NCBI GenBank assembly: GCA_946811185.2
Contig: OX328113.1
Span: 22,233,521-22,297,520, forward strand
DNA from: Hippopus hippopus
Lineage: Eukaryota; Mollusca; Bivalvia; Cardiida; Cardiidae
Direction: 5' to 3'
Length of the DNA stretch: 64,000 bases
Below are positions 11,801 through 26,800 of this stretch, one piece after another. The notes beneath the pieces were generated by a model that was not told the DNA's origin, made no database searches, and saw only the letters and a program-made list of their open reading frames with translations. Made by a program: the position numbers and the translations under genes. Positions within the stretch are counted from its first letter, which is position 1; every line of letters begins with the position of its first letter.

Positions 11801-14800
11801 CTTATGGTTGCTCTGTTCCAGAATGTCTCAGAAGAGCAGTGTAAATTGAGATTGGATTGCACTTTTTTACAGTCTGATCTTGATCTACACTGGCCGCAAT
11901 GGCAACTATAGTCGTGAAAGGCACTTAAAGGGTTAAAGAAGGGTATGTGAATGCGGACTCAGACAGCACAGAGCCTGTAGTTCAACTTCTGTTCTTCTTT
12001 TCTAAAGAGCATCTAAATTTTAACAGTGGGGCTTACATTCTGCTGATAGCGAGCTGAAAAATTGCTTGTGCTTAGCTCAGTTCGGCCCTTTGGCATTTCT
12101 AATTTGATAAGTGAAAAATGGACCTGCCATCCTATGATTTCTGGTCATTTTTTCATAGCAAGACCAATGTTTTCAAGTGTAAAATGGTATTAGCCTGTTA
12201 CCCAATCCATCCTGTAGATTTTATATGGGTATATTTTGTGCTCAAAAAGCTCCTCTAAAGTTACTGTAAGATTTGAAACTTTGTTCAGCTGGTTACCAGC
12301 ATATTCTCCTTTGCCCACGATAGTTTCAAAGGCTTTCTTTCTCAAGGCATTGTAGGGTTCTGCATTGCTCAGTGGTGACAGTGTAATATTTGAAACTTTG
12401 AGGTTATGGGTAAGATCTCTGCTGAGAGCTCCAGGTTTTTCTTTGGAGTTTCTTGGGCCCAATCAATTCAGAGACCAAGCCTAGTGCAGTTGAAACCAAG
12501 GACAAACATGAATAAGTTAGCTGTAATTACCCTGATGTGGCTCAAAAAATTTTGAAAGTGGCATAAAACACTGATCATCTTCAATTCGAAGTTCAAGTCA
12601 GTGAAAATAAAGGATTGTTTCTTAATAAGGTTACCCTCTACCACACAATCCTGAGTTTTATGACATGGAGGAAGCTGGCTTTTGAAAGCATTGTGGGGGA
12701 AAAAAGAAAATGCTGGTAACCAGTATTTTCCAGCTTTTTAAAGACGAGTTCCCTAGTTTTGGCCACATTAAAATCATCATCAGAAAATGCTTCAGATTTT
12801 GACCAAGTCTAACATTTTTCTTGTTTGATAAAGAGTTAACCCTTAGAACACAGAATAAACCAAATATTTTCAGTTTAGAGATAAGACTCAAATAATCTGT
12901 AGTTTCAAGGTTTCTCTTGTCCAGAATGTCTCAGCGAATCAAAGCGTGTAGACCAAAGATCAAACTGCACATTTTGTGCAGTCTGGTCTTGATCTACACT
13001 GGCCATATAGGTTACTAAATTCATGAAAGGCAATCCAAGGATTTATAGGTTTTTTTCCCAGAGAGATAGAGGATGAGTTTGATAGCATCAGTTCTTCTCT
13101 TTGAGAGATTTTTTTTTTGTCAGAGATTTTTTTTCTGCCTATTCCCATGATACATTGATTTAGTATATTCATTTTAGGTGCCTTTCATCCCTTCTCCCAT
13201 TTCCTACAACTTTCTTTTCATGAAGAAGATAGCTTTCAAAAAATATTCTGTACCATACGACCAAATCTTTAGACTTGTCCCAATTGAAAGCATTAGCAGA
13301 CGACAAATTAAATGTGACTCAAATGATGGAATTGGTCTGATAGGGTAGAAAACATTGTGGGAAAAGGAGAAAATGCTGGTTACCAACTTTTTCGCCTTTA
13401 CCCACAATGTTTTCAAATGACCTCTTTCCCAGGGTCGTTAAAACTGGGGATTGTGTGGTAAAAGGTTAAACATGAAAAACATTCATACTGAGGAGTAACA
13501 CTATATTATGAAGTAGACTTCTGATTGGCTAAACTAAACTTTTTAGCCAATCAGAAATTTCTTCCTTTGAGATTTAGGAAATTCTCAAGAATTTTGCAGA
13601 ATGATTCATAAATGCAGCCCTCTGATCTTGATCTACATTGTCTGCAAAAATTATAAATGTCTCTGATGATGAAAATAAACCCAGTTTTAATCTAACCTCT
13701 GCAAAAGGTACTTTATATTGAGGTCATCAGCAAGGGCTCATATTCATTAACCACTCTTAATTGCAGTCTTATCCAGAAAAATTTTCTAAACTTGGAAGCA
13801 ACAAAATTTCTGATTTGCTAATCTTTTGAGCCATGCTCTGGCAAAACAGGGCTCAGTGCATCTCTGTGATGCATTATATCAGGCAAGTCATCAAATAATT
13901 ATGGATCTATAAAATGGATTTGTCCAACAACCTACTGAGTGATGAGATACTAATATTGGCTTTGGACCTGTCTAAAATTCATACATAGCAGGGAGTGCGC
14001 AAGCTGACCTGAGTCGATACTTTATGCAGATGCATTAAATCCCATTTTCACAGAGAACTTGTGATTTGTTTTAGAAATTGCATCACTTTATAAATCAAAA
14101 ATTGTGAATACGGGCCCAGATTGCTGAAGACTGTATGAGAGAAGTCCATGATAAATACCATGAAAGGAAAGGGATTCTAAGTAAATTACCATGGAGATTT
14201 TTTTTGTGGAGAAAAAAATTCCTAGAAGAATCGATTATGCTTTTGAATGGAAACACTTTATATGTATTTAACCTTTACCAAACAATCCCACTTTTTTGTG
14301 ACCTTAACAGAAAAGGCTTCGTGGATAAAGGAGAACATGTTGGTTACTGGCTTTTTCTACTTTTCCCACAATGTTTTCTTCTCATTCTGATATAAATAGT
14401 ATCATTTGTGTGACATTTGTTTCTACGATCTTTTCTGTTTGCCCTGTTTGGTACAAATAGTGTTGATTGCTTTCAATTGGGACCTGTCTAAAATTTTGCC
14501 AAATTAAGTTAGTTGGGTTTTGATTTCATACACTGCTGACACCTTTCAAGATTTTCACCTGTGCTAAACTTGGGCTTTTGCTTGCCTTGCCCAAGGTCAC
14601 TTACACCTGACTAGCAAAACCAGCTCGAATAAAAGAATAAAACAAGGATTTCCTGATCATAAATTTGCAATTTCAACACTTTACCAAATGACAAAGATTT
14701 AGACTTGTCCAAATTTAACCCATTACCACACACTCCGGAGTCTTTACGACCCTGGGAAATTAGACTTTTAGAAACATTGTGGGAAAAAGAGAAAATGCTG

Positions 14801-17800
14801 GTTACCAGCATTTTCTCCTTTTCCCACAATGACAATGCTGGTTACTAGTATTTTCTCCTTTTCCCACATTATTTTCAAATCCTTTCTTCCTTTTAGTTGT
14901 TAAAACTTTGGATGGTGTGGTAAAGGGTTAAAATTCTACCACACAACAAAATTTTAGACAAGTCCAAATTGATCACATTGGTAGACAGCAAATTAAGTGT
15001 GGTCCTAAAAGTGGGTTTTGTCTTAGAAAGGGTAGGACACATATATAGCTATCAGCATTTTGCTTTGATAGTTTCTTTGCCAGCAATATTTTGAAAAAAA
15101 AACAGAGGTGGACAGCGACTTTTGCAGCCAGGGGTACTTATCTGAACAGTGCATTGAAAAAAAAAAAAGAAAGATTTGAAACCGATATTATTAAAACAGC
15201 GATTACGTAATCGCCGTTTTAAAAACATTCATATAGAAAAATGTTTCATTGTGGCATTGTTTGGTGAAAGGTTAACCTTTAAAGCACCCAATAAACTCAA
15301 CAGACAATTTCAGTCTAGAAATAAGACTTGAATAAAAGCTATTTCAGGGTTGCTTTTGTCTATAACATTTCAGCAAAGCAGACAGTGTATTTGAGAGACC
15401 AGACTGCATTTTTTGTGCAGTCTGATCTTAATCTACACTGAACGTGAAGGCAACTAAAGTGTTGAAAGGTACTTTAACGGTTAAGGTAACAATTACTAGG
15501 ATTGTAAGCCACCCGATACAAATCTATAGATGGGCCACTCCAGTGCATGATGAATAAAAAATGATTCATATTCATCCTGGCAATCATAACCTGTAACATT
15601 GTGTGGACCCATTTCTCTGCAGTAAGATTTTCTAACTACCCATGAATCCAATACTTTTACTAGTGAATTATGTACATACCATAGGCATAGCCATGATTAA
15701 AATACTTATACACACAGCCAGGCATGAAGTGCCGTTAGGGGAGCGAGAGGGAGGATGGCAGTTATTAAGAAGGCAAAAGCTCTTTTACCCACAACATTTT
15801 TCAAAGGCTACTAAACTCCATGGGGGAAGTTAAAAAGTTGCATAGGTACTGTTTTGGATTAAGAAACTGAAACTGAATAACTTCTGTAAAAGGGGCCTTG
15901 ACTACAACCCATCTACAATTTTGTAACTGATGATGGCTCCTTTTCCTACTGGTACAATAGCAATAAAAGCAAAATTTATGTAGATGATTCAGAAGTTCAG
16001 ATAAGGAGGTGGGGGATAAACATAGAGGAATTCTCCAATCATCGATGCATCAATTTAGCCCATCTATTTAGCTTGAAAAGGTGCCCAGAACTAGAGGAAA
16101 ATCATAACATGTATATGATATTGTGAATTACAACTTTCGTTGTGGAATATTATTATACGCAAATGCGTTTTGTGTGAAGTGAGGGCTACACCCTTGCAAA
16201 CCCAAAACAACCCAGTGTCCAGTGGTCATCAGGATGGCCATTGAAAGGAAGGGAAAAGGAGGAAAGCATTTTCTTTCAAAAATTGTTCTCAAAGTAAAAC
16301 ACAAATGCTATTATTTAAGCCACAATTATTTTTCAATGCTTTTCAATTTGTAAGATTTAGTCAAAAATTATGTTCTCTGGACCAGACTTAACCCTTTGCA
16401 GCACAACCCTATATTTAAACGAACCTGAGAAAGAAAGATTTTGAAAACATTGTGGGAATAAGAGAAAATGCTGCTAACCAGAAAATACTGATAACCAGCA
16501 TTTTTAGCTCCACTGGCCGAAGGCGTTGTGTCCGTCATGCGTCCGTCCGTTCATTCGTCCGTTCGTCCGTGCGTGCATCCGTAAACTTTTTCTTTAAAAA
16601 ACTTCTCCTCAGAAACTATTGACTGGATTTTTACCAAATTTCACAGGAATGTTCCTTTGGTGGTCCTCTTTCAAATTCCTTCAAATAATTGTGTTCCATG
16701 AAGAATTCTGGTTGCTATGGCAACCAAAGTAAAAAACCTTTAAAAATCTTCTCCCAAACCGCTATTTGGATAGCATTATTATTTTGCAGGAATGTTCCTT
16801 AGATACAGGTTTACAGAATTCCTTAAAAAAAAAAATGATCTGTCAAAAAACATGGCTTTTATGGGAGACTCATTTTCCTTTTATGGTATAAAGTAAAATC
16901 TTTGAAAAATTTCTTCTCTAAAACTATTCATTGGATTTCATTGTTGTTTTGCAGGTAAGTTCCTATGGTGGTTGCCTACCAAATTGTTTCTTCAGTGAGC
17001 TAAAATGCAGGATTGAATGATAATTGTTAAAAACTTCCTTTTGCCATTATAGAAATATCAGGCCTGTGGAGCGATACAGGCGCTCAAGCGCCTCTAGTTT
17101 ACTTTTCCAACAATATTTTTTACCCATTCAAAGACGAATCCCACCACTTTAGAGACATTCATTTTGTAGTCTGCAAATGTTTTGAATTCGGACAGGTCTA
17201 AAATTTGTCGATTGGTAAATAAATAAAGGGTGTTTTGTCAGATCTAAAGGAAAGTTCATACTACCTACATTATATGTAACAGTATGTTGCCTAAAACCTT
17301 TGTTAGATCTAAAGGAAAGTTCATACTACCTACCTTATATGTATGTTGCCTAAAACCTATGTTGTAGAATCTCAATGTGACAATTTACCCGAATAATATA
17401 AAATTCAGACGGCCCCTAAGGGCCATGAGGGTAGAGCACACGCCTAGAGAGTGGGAGGTTATTGGTTTACACCCCAACTGAGTCATACTGCAGACCATAC
17501 ATCAATAATAGTAATTGTTTTCCCTCCTATACATTCAGGTTATTGCACCTTTACTACACCAAACTGAGTTTTAACTACCTTGAGAAAGAAAACTGTTGAA
17601 AACATTGTGGGTAAAGGAGAAAATGCTGGTAACCAGCATTTTCTCTTTTTCCCACAATGTTTTTCTTCGTTATCAGAGAAATTAAGCATATTTGTATCTG
17701 TTTCAAATTGTTCATCTGCACAGTTGCGGAGCCCTGGTAGCTAAGTCAGTGGCGTACAGGACTTCAGAACAGGAGGTTGCTGGTTCGATCCCCAGCTTGG

Positions 17801-20800
17801 CCAATTTCCTTCCAAAGATTGATGATAGTCATTACAACAGGATTCAATCCCCTCTCTCCAGTGACCATTGTTACATTGATGGTTATGTAGAAAAGCAGCC
17901 AGTGACTTGGAAAAAAGAATGTGTGGAGCACTGGTAAAAGAAACTCAAGAAAAGCGTGGATAGGTGCACTGGCTGCCGCAATACAGCTGAAATAGTATTG
18001 AAAACGGCGTAAAACACCATACAAACAAACAAACAAATCATCTGCACAGTCATGCTTTCAATTTTGAAAAATCTATCACTTTTGTTGTTTGGGAAGGGGC
18101 TAATCCTTATATCAAACAGCAAAATTTAGACTTGTCATAATTGAAAATATGTGCAGACGACAAATCAAATTTGACTCAAATGATGGAACATGTCATAGAA
18201 AACAGTGTGGCTTAAAGAGAAAATGCTGTTTTACCAGCATTCTCTCCTTTTCCCAAAATGTTTTCTAAAGCCTTCTTCCTACGGGTTGTTAGAACACAGG
18301 ATTGTTTTGTAAAAGGTAAACACTCGTTGACTGACTACATGCATATGCTTCAGTTTGTCTTTGTGGATATTTTAGATCAAGATAAGACAGCACAAAACAA
18401 GTAACTTGATTCAGGATATTATTGGCTTTGTAGATACATGTATATTCTGGTGAAAAGAAGCCTTGCTGTTGCCACTTTTTTTACCATGTTTGCCATCTTG
18501 ACCTCAATTGAAAATGTTCATTATGCTTATTCAGTGAGCTTAGGGTTAGCAAGAATATTTTGTGCTGTCTGATCATGATCTACATGCTCTCCAGCAAATA
18601 AAAATGTTTTTTTTACCTGCGGGCAAAATTTTAGATTCTGCTTTTCCATCAATGTTTACAAAAACTGTCTTTCTTGGGGTTAACCCTTTACCTCACAATG
18701 CCGACTCTTAACAACCCTGAAGAAGGAACCTTTTGAAAACATTTTTGGAAATGGGGGAAAAAAAAAAAACTGGCAACCAGCATTTTCTCCCATTTCCAAA
18801 ATGTTTTCTGTCCTTTCAAAAACTCATCTCGCAGTTTGGATCGTGTTTAGTTTCTCTTCAAAAAATTCTTTTATGATACATTGCAGTAAAGGTTTAGAAG
18901 TTTGACTCTTTACCACACAACAAAAATTTAGACTTGTCAAAATTGAAAGCATTTGCAGATGACAATTTAAATGTCATTTAACCCTTTACCAAATGACAAA
19001 ATTTTAGACTCAACCAAATTGAAACCATTTGCAGACGATAAATTAAACGTGACTCAAATGATGATTTCTGTCTTTAGAAGGGTAGAAAACATTGTGGAAA
19101 AAGGAGAAAATGCTGGTTACCAGCATTTTCTTCTTTTTTCACGTTTTTAAAAGGTTTCTTTCTCAGGGTCGTTAAAACATGGGATTGTGTGGTAAAGAGT
19201 TAAATGATGGAATTTGTCTTTGATAGTGTAGAAAATATTGTGCGAAAAGGAGAAAATGCTGGTACCAGCATTTTCTCCTTTTTTCACAATGTTTTCAAAA
19301 GGCTTTTCCCTCAGGGTCATTAAAATTTGTGATTGTGTGGTAAAGAGTTAAATGGCATGATATTTGATAATCCACCTTTATAAATCCTTGTATTGAAAAA
19401 TGTAAAATGCATGTCAATTTTACATGTAACATTTTTGAAAAGTGTTTTTTGAAGATGTGTTAAACTTTTACCAGACAATCCTGTGTTTTATTACCCAGAG
19501 AAATAAAAACAATAAACAGTAAATAATCAAGGTCTAACCGTTTACCAATCACAAGTTTTAACGACCTTGACTGAGAAGGCTGTTGAAAACATTGTAGAAA
19601 AAGTAGAAAATGCTGGTAACCAGCATTTTTTCCATTTCCCACTATGTTTTCTACTCCATCAAAGATGGAAATTATCGTAAGAGATACATTTTGTTGTCTG
19701 CAAAAAAAATGCTTTTAATTTGATAGAGTCCAAAAGTTTGTTGATTAGTAAAGAATTAAAGAGAAAATACTGGTAGCCAGCATTGTCTCCTATTTATAAT
19801 GTGTTTTCTACCCTTTCAAAGAAGAATGGTTCGCCGGCAGGGTTGGTGCAGCTGGTAACATACATGACTTGAAACAAGGGAGTCAATGGTTTGAACCCCA
19901 AGCTTAGCCAATTTCTATACGAGGATTGATGATTATCATTGCGAAAGTTCTCATTCTTGTCTCTCTGCTGATTATTGTTATGATGATGATTATGTAGGAA
20001 AGCAGCCGGTAGCTTTGGAAGAATAACTACACAAAGTATTGGTCAAAAAAAAATTTTTTTTTTAGAAAGCATGGATAGTTGCATTGGCTGCCAAAGTATC
20101 ACTGATGTAACATGAAAATGGTATTTTACACTATACAAACATACAAAATATCAAAGACAAATCCCATCATTTGAGCCACATTTAATTAAAGTCTGCAATA
20201 ATAATGCCTTCAATTTGGACATGTCTATCAGTTTATTGTCTGGTAAAGAGTTAACTCTTTGCTAAACGACAAAATTTGAAGCAATGTCCCAACTGGAAGC
20301 ATTTGCAAAAGACAAGTGTGACTCAAAAAATAAAATTAGTATTGGGAGATGTTGAAAACACTGTGAGAAAAGGGGTAAATGCTGGTTACCTCCTTTTCCC
20401 ACAATGTTTTTAAAAGCCATCTCTGACAGTACTGTTTCACTTGGGATTGTGTAGTATTTTTCTAGTAAAGGGTCAACTCTTTACCAAACGACAAAATTTT
20501 AGACTAGTCCAAATTGAAAGCATTTGCAGATAACAAAATAAATATGACATAAAATTCGAAATTCGTGTTAGGAAAGGTAGAAAACATTGTGGGAAATGGA
20601 GAAAATGCTGGTTTTCAGCATTTTCTCCTTTTCCCACAGTGTTTTCAACAGCCTTCTCTGTCAGGGTTGTTGAATTTGGGATTGTGCAGTAAAGAGTTAA
20701 TAGATATATGCAATAGTAAACAGCAAAGTTAGGTATTGTCTTTTATTACCAATCTATTTTTGTTCAATGACATGTTAACTCTTTACCACACCATCCCAAG

Positions 20801-23800
20801 TTTTAACAACCCTGTAAAAGGTTTTTGAAAACACTGTGTTACAGGAGACCACTCCTTCATGCATGGCTTCGTCCCGATTTAAATACAATACCTGACAACT
20901 GCGTTTGGGAGATATCTCTTTAGCTCAGTGGTTATGGTATTGGTCTTTTAAACCTCGAAAAATGAGGATCTTGTCCGCCGTGGGTTCGAATCCCACCAGA
21001 TGCGGCTTGTATTTCAGCCATGCACTTGTTCATTTGTTTCTTTGTTACGACTTTGTTCGTAAGAATTGTCAGAAAAGGGAGAAAATGCTGGTAACCAGCA
21101 TTTTCTCCATTCCCACATTGTTTCCTACTCTGTCAAGACAAATCTTCTCATATGATGTTACATTTGTCATCTTTCAGACGCTTTCTTTTTGGACATGTCT
21201 AAAGTTTTGTTGTGTGGTAAAGGGTTAACTCTTAACCACACAACAAAAATGTAGCAATTACAGATGATAATTTGACTGTGGCTGAAAGGATGGAATTTGT
21301 CTTTGACAGGATAGGAAACTTTGTGGGAAGAGAAAATGCTGGTTACCAGCATTTTCTCCTTTTCCCCACAATGTTTTCAAAGGCCTTCTTACTCGGCGTC
21401 ATTAAAATGCAGGATTGTTTGATAAAAGGTTTACTCTTCACCAGCTGACAAATATAAGACTTTTTGAAATTGAAAGCTATTGCAGACTACAAATTAAAAG
21501 CCACATGAAAGCTGAAACTTGTTTATGGATGGGTAGAAACAGTGTAGCAAACATTGACATTCTAAGTCCAGAACTTAGACCCTAAAAATAGGGTTGTCCT
21601 GGCTCAGAGCGTCCGTGCAAAACATTCAGAGTGGATCATAGATCAAACTGTACATTTTGTGCAGTCTAATCTTGGTCTGCTATGGCACCTAAGGCAACTG
21701 AAGTTGTAAAAGGCACTTAACAAGTTAAAACGGAAATGCTTGTGGTTAGTTAATGCACTTTCTTCACATTAAAAGTTTTTTTTAACGGAATTCCACTAGA
21801 GCAAATTTTATTTTCCAAAGATAGCAACTCTCTTGTGATAACTGGAGGGATGTCTTTCTTGAAGTGGTAGATTTATTGTATAGTTGTTGTTTGCTATCAT
21901 TTTGCAAAAAAACCTAAATGTATATGTCAATGAATTGTCATCTGCAAGTGCTTTGAATTTGGACAAGTCTATAATATTTTGTCATGTGGTGAAGAGTTAA
22001 TACATTTACAAGAATAGATGTGAAAACAGTACTGTTGGGAGAGCACTTACAGCAGCCTTTTACCACAATGTTAAGATAGGTTACCTACAGGTGGTCCATG
22101 AACAAAAGTTCAGATAAAATCTCTGTTTGAATTGTAGACATACCAGAGACAGCATGATTGCCTCTTGTTTTTTAGGAAACAAAGTCATGTATATAATGTT
22201 TCAACCCTAGCCACAGAAGCAATTTTCTCCTTCTCTCACAATATTTTCTACCCTTACAAGAGCAAACTCTATCATTTTGAATATATTTGTCATCTGCAAA
22301 TGCTTTCATTTTGGGCAAGTCCATCTTGTTTTGTCTTGTGGTAAAGAGTTATCCCTTTACCAAACAATCATGACTTTTTTTAACGACCCTGTAGGAGAAG
22401 GTTTTTGAAAACATTGTGGAAAAAGGAGAAAATGCTGGTTACCAGCATTTTCTCCTTTTCCCATAATATATTTTACCGTATCAAAGATGGCAAGCATCAT
22501 TTTAGCAACATTTAATTTGTTATTTGCAAAAATTAATGCTTTCAAATTTGTCCCGTCCTAAATTTTGTTGTTTGGTAAAGACAACTTGTTGTTTGGTACA
22601 GACACAAAGTATAGAAATGAAAATTAAGCCGACACAGCTGTTTGCAGAAAGCTTTACTAGAACCTCCTGCAGAAAACTTTTTTGTTCGATTACAACAGAA
22701 CACTGGTAACAAGTAATTTGTCCTTTTGCTATAATGTACTCACATGCATTCATGTATTTAACCAGCATTTTCTCCTTTTCCTACAATGTTTTCTACCCAT
22801 TCAGGAACAAATGCTATCACTTAAAAAACTTTTGTCCTCTGTAAACTCCCTCCATATGGATAAGTCCAAACTTTTCCTATGTGTTAAAGGGTTAACCCTA
22901 ACCTTTTTAGTGCCTTTCACTTTAACTGTAGTTGCCTTTTTGGCCAGTGTAGATTCAGATCAGATAGCATAAAATGTTCAGTCTGATCTTTCTTTGATCT
23001 TAAATGTCCACTTTGATGAGACATTATGGATAAGGGTAACCTTGAATTGTCTCTTATAAGGGTCTTATTTCTAGAATGAAAACGGCTTGAGTTTATTTGG
23101 CATTCTAAGTTTTATTATTGTGAAGATTATTCCTCTTCTATAAGGATGTTTTTAAAGCCATCTGCTGCAAATTTGTTTGTGGAAGATAGGAGTTGGATTT
23201 GGAACACCATATTAATCCTTTACTTATCAGACTATGTGTTTGCAGTTTGATCTTGATCTACTCTATTTGCAAAAGCGAGTAAAGTTGTGAAAGACTCTTT
23301 AAATCTTTACCACACAACAAAGTTAATGGCTGATCCAAATAGAAAGCAATGGCAGACAACAAGGACATTGGCAAAAACAATGAGATTTGTTAATTTGTCA
23401 AAGATTGAAAAAAGAAAAATTCATTGCGGGAAAAGGAGAAAATCTGGTTACTAGCATTTACACCTTATCTCTCAATGGTTTCAAAAGCATTCTCTGGGTC
23501 ATTAAAAGTCAGGATTGTGTAGTGAAGGGTTAGAGTTTTAAAATTTTCTGGATAGAGGATAATGAATTAGATTAGACCTAGGTATTCAAAAATAGAAACA
23601 CAAGTCTTGTTAATTATTGTCTACATGTAGGCATTTATTTTAACACTTTTTGAATACATAAATTTCCAAAACATAGTGATCAATAAAGAAAGTGCCTAGG
23701 ATAAGCTATATTTCTACTTGCCATAAATTTTCTTAAATGTTATGCTACAGTAAGATGGTAGAAACTGAATATCTACTGTGTCTTTGTATGACTGTATTGA

Positions 23801-26800
23801 AATCATTTGACTAATCAGGTAATAAAGCAAAATATTACAGAAAGAAAGCTAATTCCTTTATCAAACAATCTAGTTTTATCTTAAAAAACCATAGACAAGA
23901 AGCTTTCAAAAACATGCTGGAAAAGAAGAAAATGCTTCTCTTTCAAAAACAAATTCTGTCATTGGAGCATAAACTTAGTTTGTCAAAATAGACAGGCCTA
24001 ACAGATTTTCTTGTGAAGAGTTAACCCTATACCAAACAATTCCATGTTTTGAAGATTCTTAGAAAGGAAGGCTTTTAAAAACATTGTGGGAAAAGGAGAA
24101 AATGCTGGTAACCAGCATTTTCTCCTTTTCCCACATTGTTTTCTTGATTTTCAAAGACAATTCCCATCATTTGAACCATATATAAATTTGAATTTGTGAA
24201 AACTGCAAAACTAAAAATGGACGAATGTCAAAAAATTCTGGTGGAGTAAAGAGTATAAGCTTGTGATGGAGCCTAGCTGTTCATCTGCAAACAGTTCTAT
24301 TGATTTTAAAGCAAATATTTTAATCCCCATACATCTCTTTGAAGGTTAATTATAGCTTTTGTTTTAATGCGTTGCATCCTTCAGACGGATTTTTTTTTTG
24401 TTAGTAGCATGGTGTTTATATTCAGTTATAATTCTGGCAGCCAGTGCACCTATCCATGCTTTCCAGGAGTTCCTTTCACTGGTGTTTTTTACCATATTCT
24501 TACCAAGCCACTGGCTGCTTTCCCACATAAACATTGTCAAAACAATGAAAAGCAGTGAGAGAGGAATGAATGCTGTCTTTGTGACTATCATCACCCAAAT
24601 AGAAAATGGCTTAGCTGAGGATTCCATCCTGCTACCCCCTAGTTTCAGCCCGGCCGGATGGCTCAGTGGTTAGCATATCCGACTCGTGACCTGGAGGTTG
24701 CGGGTTCGATACCCGGTTGCGGCGAACTTTCTTTCTGGCGATTTTTCGCCTCTCACCTCTGATGCATGTGAGAAAAGTAGTCAGTGGCTTTGGAAAGAAA
24801 GTTGTGTTAGTACTGGTGTGAGAAAGCCAGGAAACATGTGGGTGCGTCACTGACCGCCATGATATGACCTAAGCTGTTAAAATGGCGTTAAACTCTAATA
24901 CAAACCAAACAAACCCTAGTTTCAAGCTCTGTGCTTACCAACTGAGCTACAAAAGTTTTTCAAAAGCCCTCTTAGGTCAATAAAAACTGGGTTTGTTAAC
25001 CTTTTGAAAAAAAAATTCAAAACTATAGTTGCTTTTATAGGCAGTGTAGATCAAGATCAGACTGACTGCATAGCTGAGACACTGAAGGTTGAAAGCAACC
25101 ATGAAATTGCAATTACTTGGGTCTTACTACTAAACTGAAAATGTTTGTTCCGTTTATTTGGCACTCTAAGGGTTCATTGTTTTGTATTACAGCAACACCA
25201 TGATACATGTTAACAATAGCTACTTTACACAAAATGTTTTCGAAGTTGCTTAAGTTTGACCTGGAAGGAAACAAGTTATGAAGTGTTTTGAGTGAGTGAT
25301 AAGAATTTGTTGACTGGGGCAAAAGTGTGTTGCGAAACATCAGTAAATGAAAAAAGTTACTTGCTGAAATCTCAAGAACTCGGTTAATGTGTTCCACATG
25401 TGTCGTATGGCACAAACTGAAAGTTACAAAAGTTGCCTTGTTCTTTTCTCTTTATGTTATGACAGCTGCCTTACTCTTTATACTGCTTACATTGCAGAGT
25501 ATGGTAGCTTAGTCAGTACTATACGGGAGCTTGAGACCTATAGGCCTCTGGTTCGAATCCCAAGCTTGGCCTGTTTCTTTCTGAGAATTGACGATATTCA
25601 TTGTTAACAGAATTCATTCTTTTTACACTGCTAATCATTGTTTCAAGGATGGTTATTCCGGAAGCAGTCAGTGGTTTTTGAAAATATTGTGCAAAGTACC
25701 GGTAGAAGAAAGTCCAGGAAAGCATAAATACGTTAGGTGCACTGGTTGCTGTGATATAGATTGTAAACAGTGTAGAACACCATGCAAACAAATCCTCCAC
25801 ATTCTCACAACTGAACATTACTTAGATAAGGTATTTTAGGGAAAGCAGCCAGCGACTTTGAAAGAAAATTGTGCACAGCATTGTGAAAAAACTCCAAGGT
25901 AGCATGGTATATTCACCAGCTCACACGATAAAACTGAAATAATATTAAAAACACCAAACAAATAATCTTTACATACTTGAAGGGGTCAAGGGGTCCTGCA
26001 TGGCTCAGTGGTAAAGTGTAGGACTAGTAGTGACTAGTCTGGAGGCCTCGAGTTTTAGCCTCACTGGATCCACTAGATTTTTTGTGGGAGTGTCCTCGAG
26101 CAAGACACTTCAAAGCCCTAGCCAAATACTGGTCAAACCCAGGATATACATTAATGTTATTTGAATTGTCGCAGTGATATGACTGAAATAATGTTGACAG
26201 CAGCGTAAAACACTATTCATTCAATTTCTGGGGTCAAACATCTTGATAGGCTGGTTCCCAGCATTTTCTTCTTTTCTGTCTATTTAATGACTGAAATACA
26301 ATTCACAAAGTCCAAACAAACAGTGGCAAATTCACAAGGTGTTATGAAGAATAGTTTTTGCCTTGCTGTAAAGGTGCTAGACGTTAGGAAATTGGTTTAG
26401 CTGTGGATGTGCAATAATACACAAGTTTAACCCTTTACCACACAATCCTGAGTTTTAACCAACCTGAGAAGAAGCCTTTTAAAAAATCATCATGGGAAAA
26501 GGAGAAAATGCTGGTAACCAGTATTTTCTCCTTATCCAATAATGTTTTCTGTCCTTCCCCAAATAAAATTCAGTTTGGGGTCACATTTAATTTGTTGTCT
26601 GCAAATGCTTGAATTTGGACTGACCTAAAATTTTGTTGTTTGGTGAAGAGTTAAAACTCCTTTATCCAAGAATTAGTTAACTACAGCTGTCTAATTTTTG
26701 CTCTTTAAGTTTCTAATGGATTCTTCCTTGAGAGAGAGTTAACTTTACCAAACACCCTTAAGTTTTTAAGAACTTGAAAAAAAAGGGAAAAATGCTGGTA

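Noticed and set aside
24652..24724. Functional tRNA gene
   Set aside because: A-box and B-box are good, but the acceptor and T-stem do not pair fully, and a SINE body and tail follow with a target duplication.
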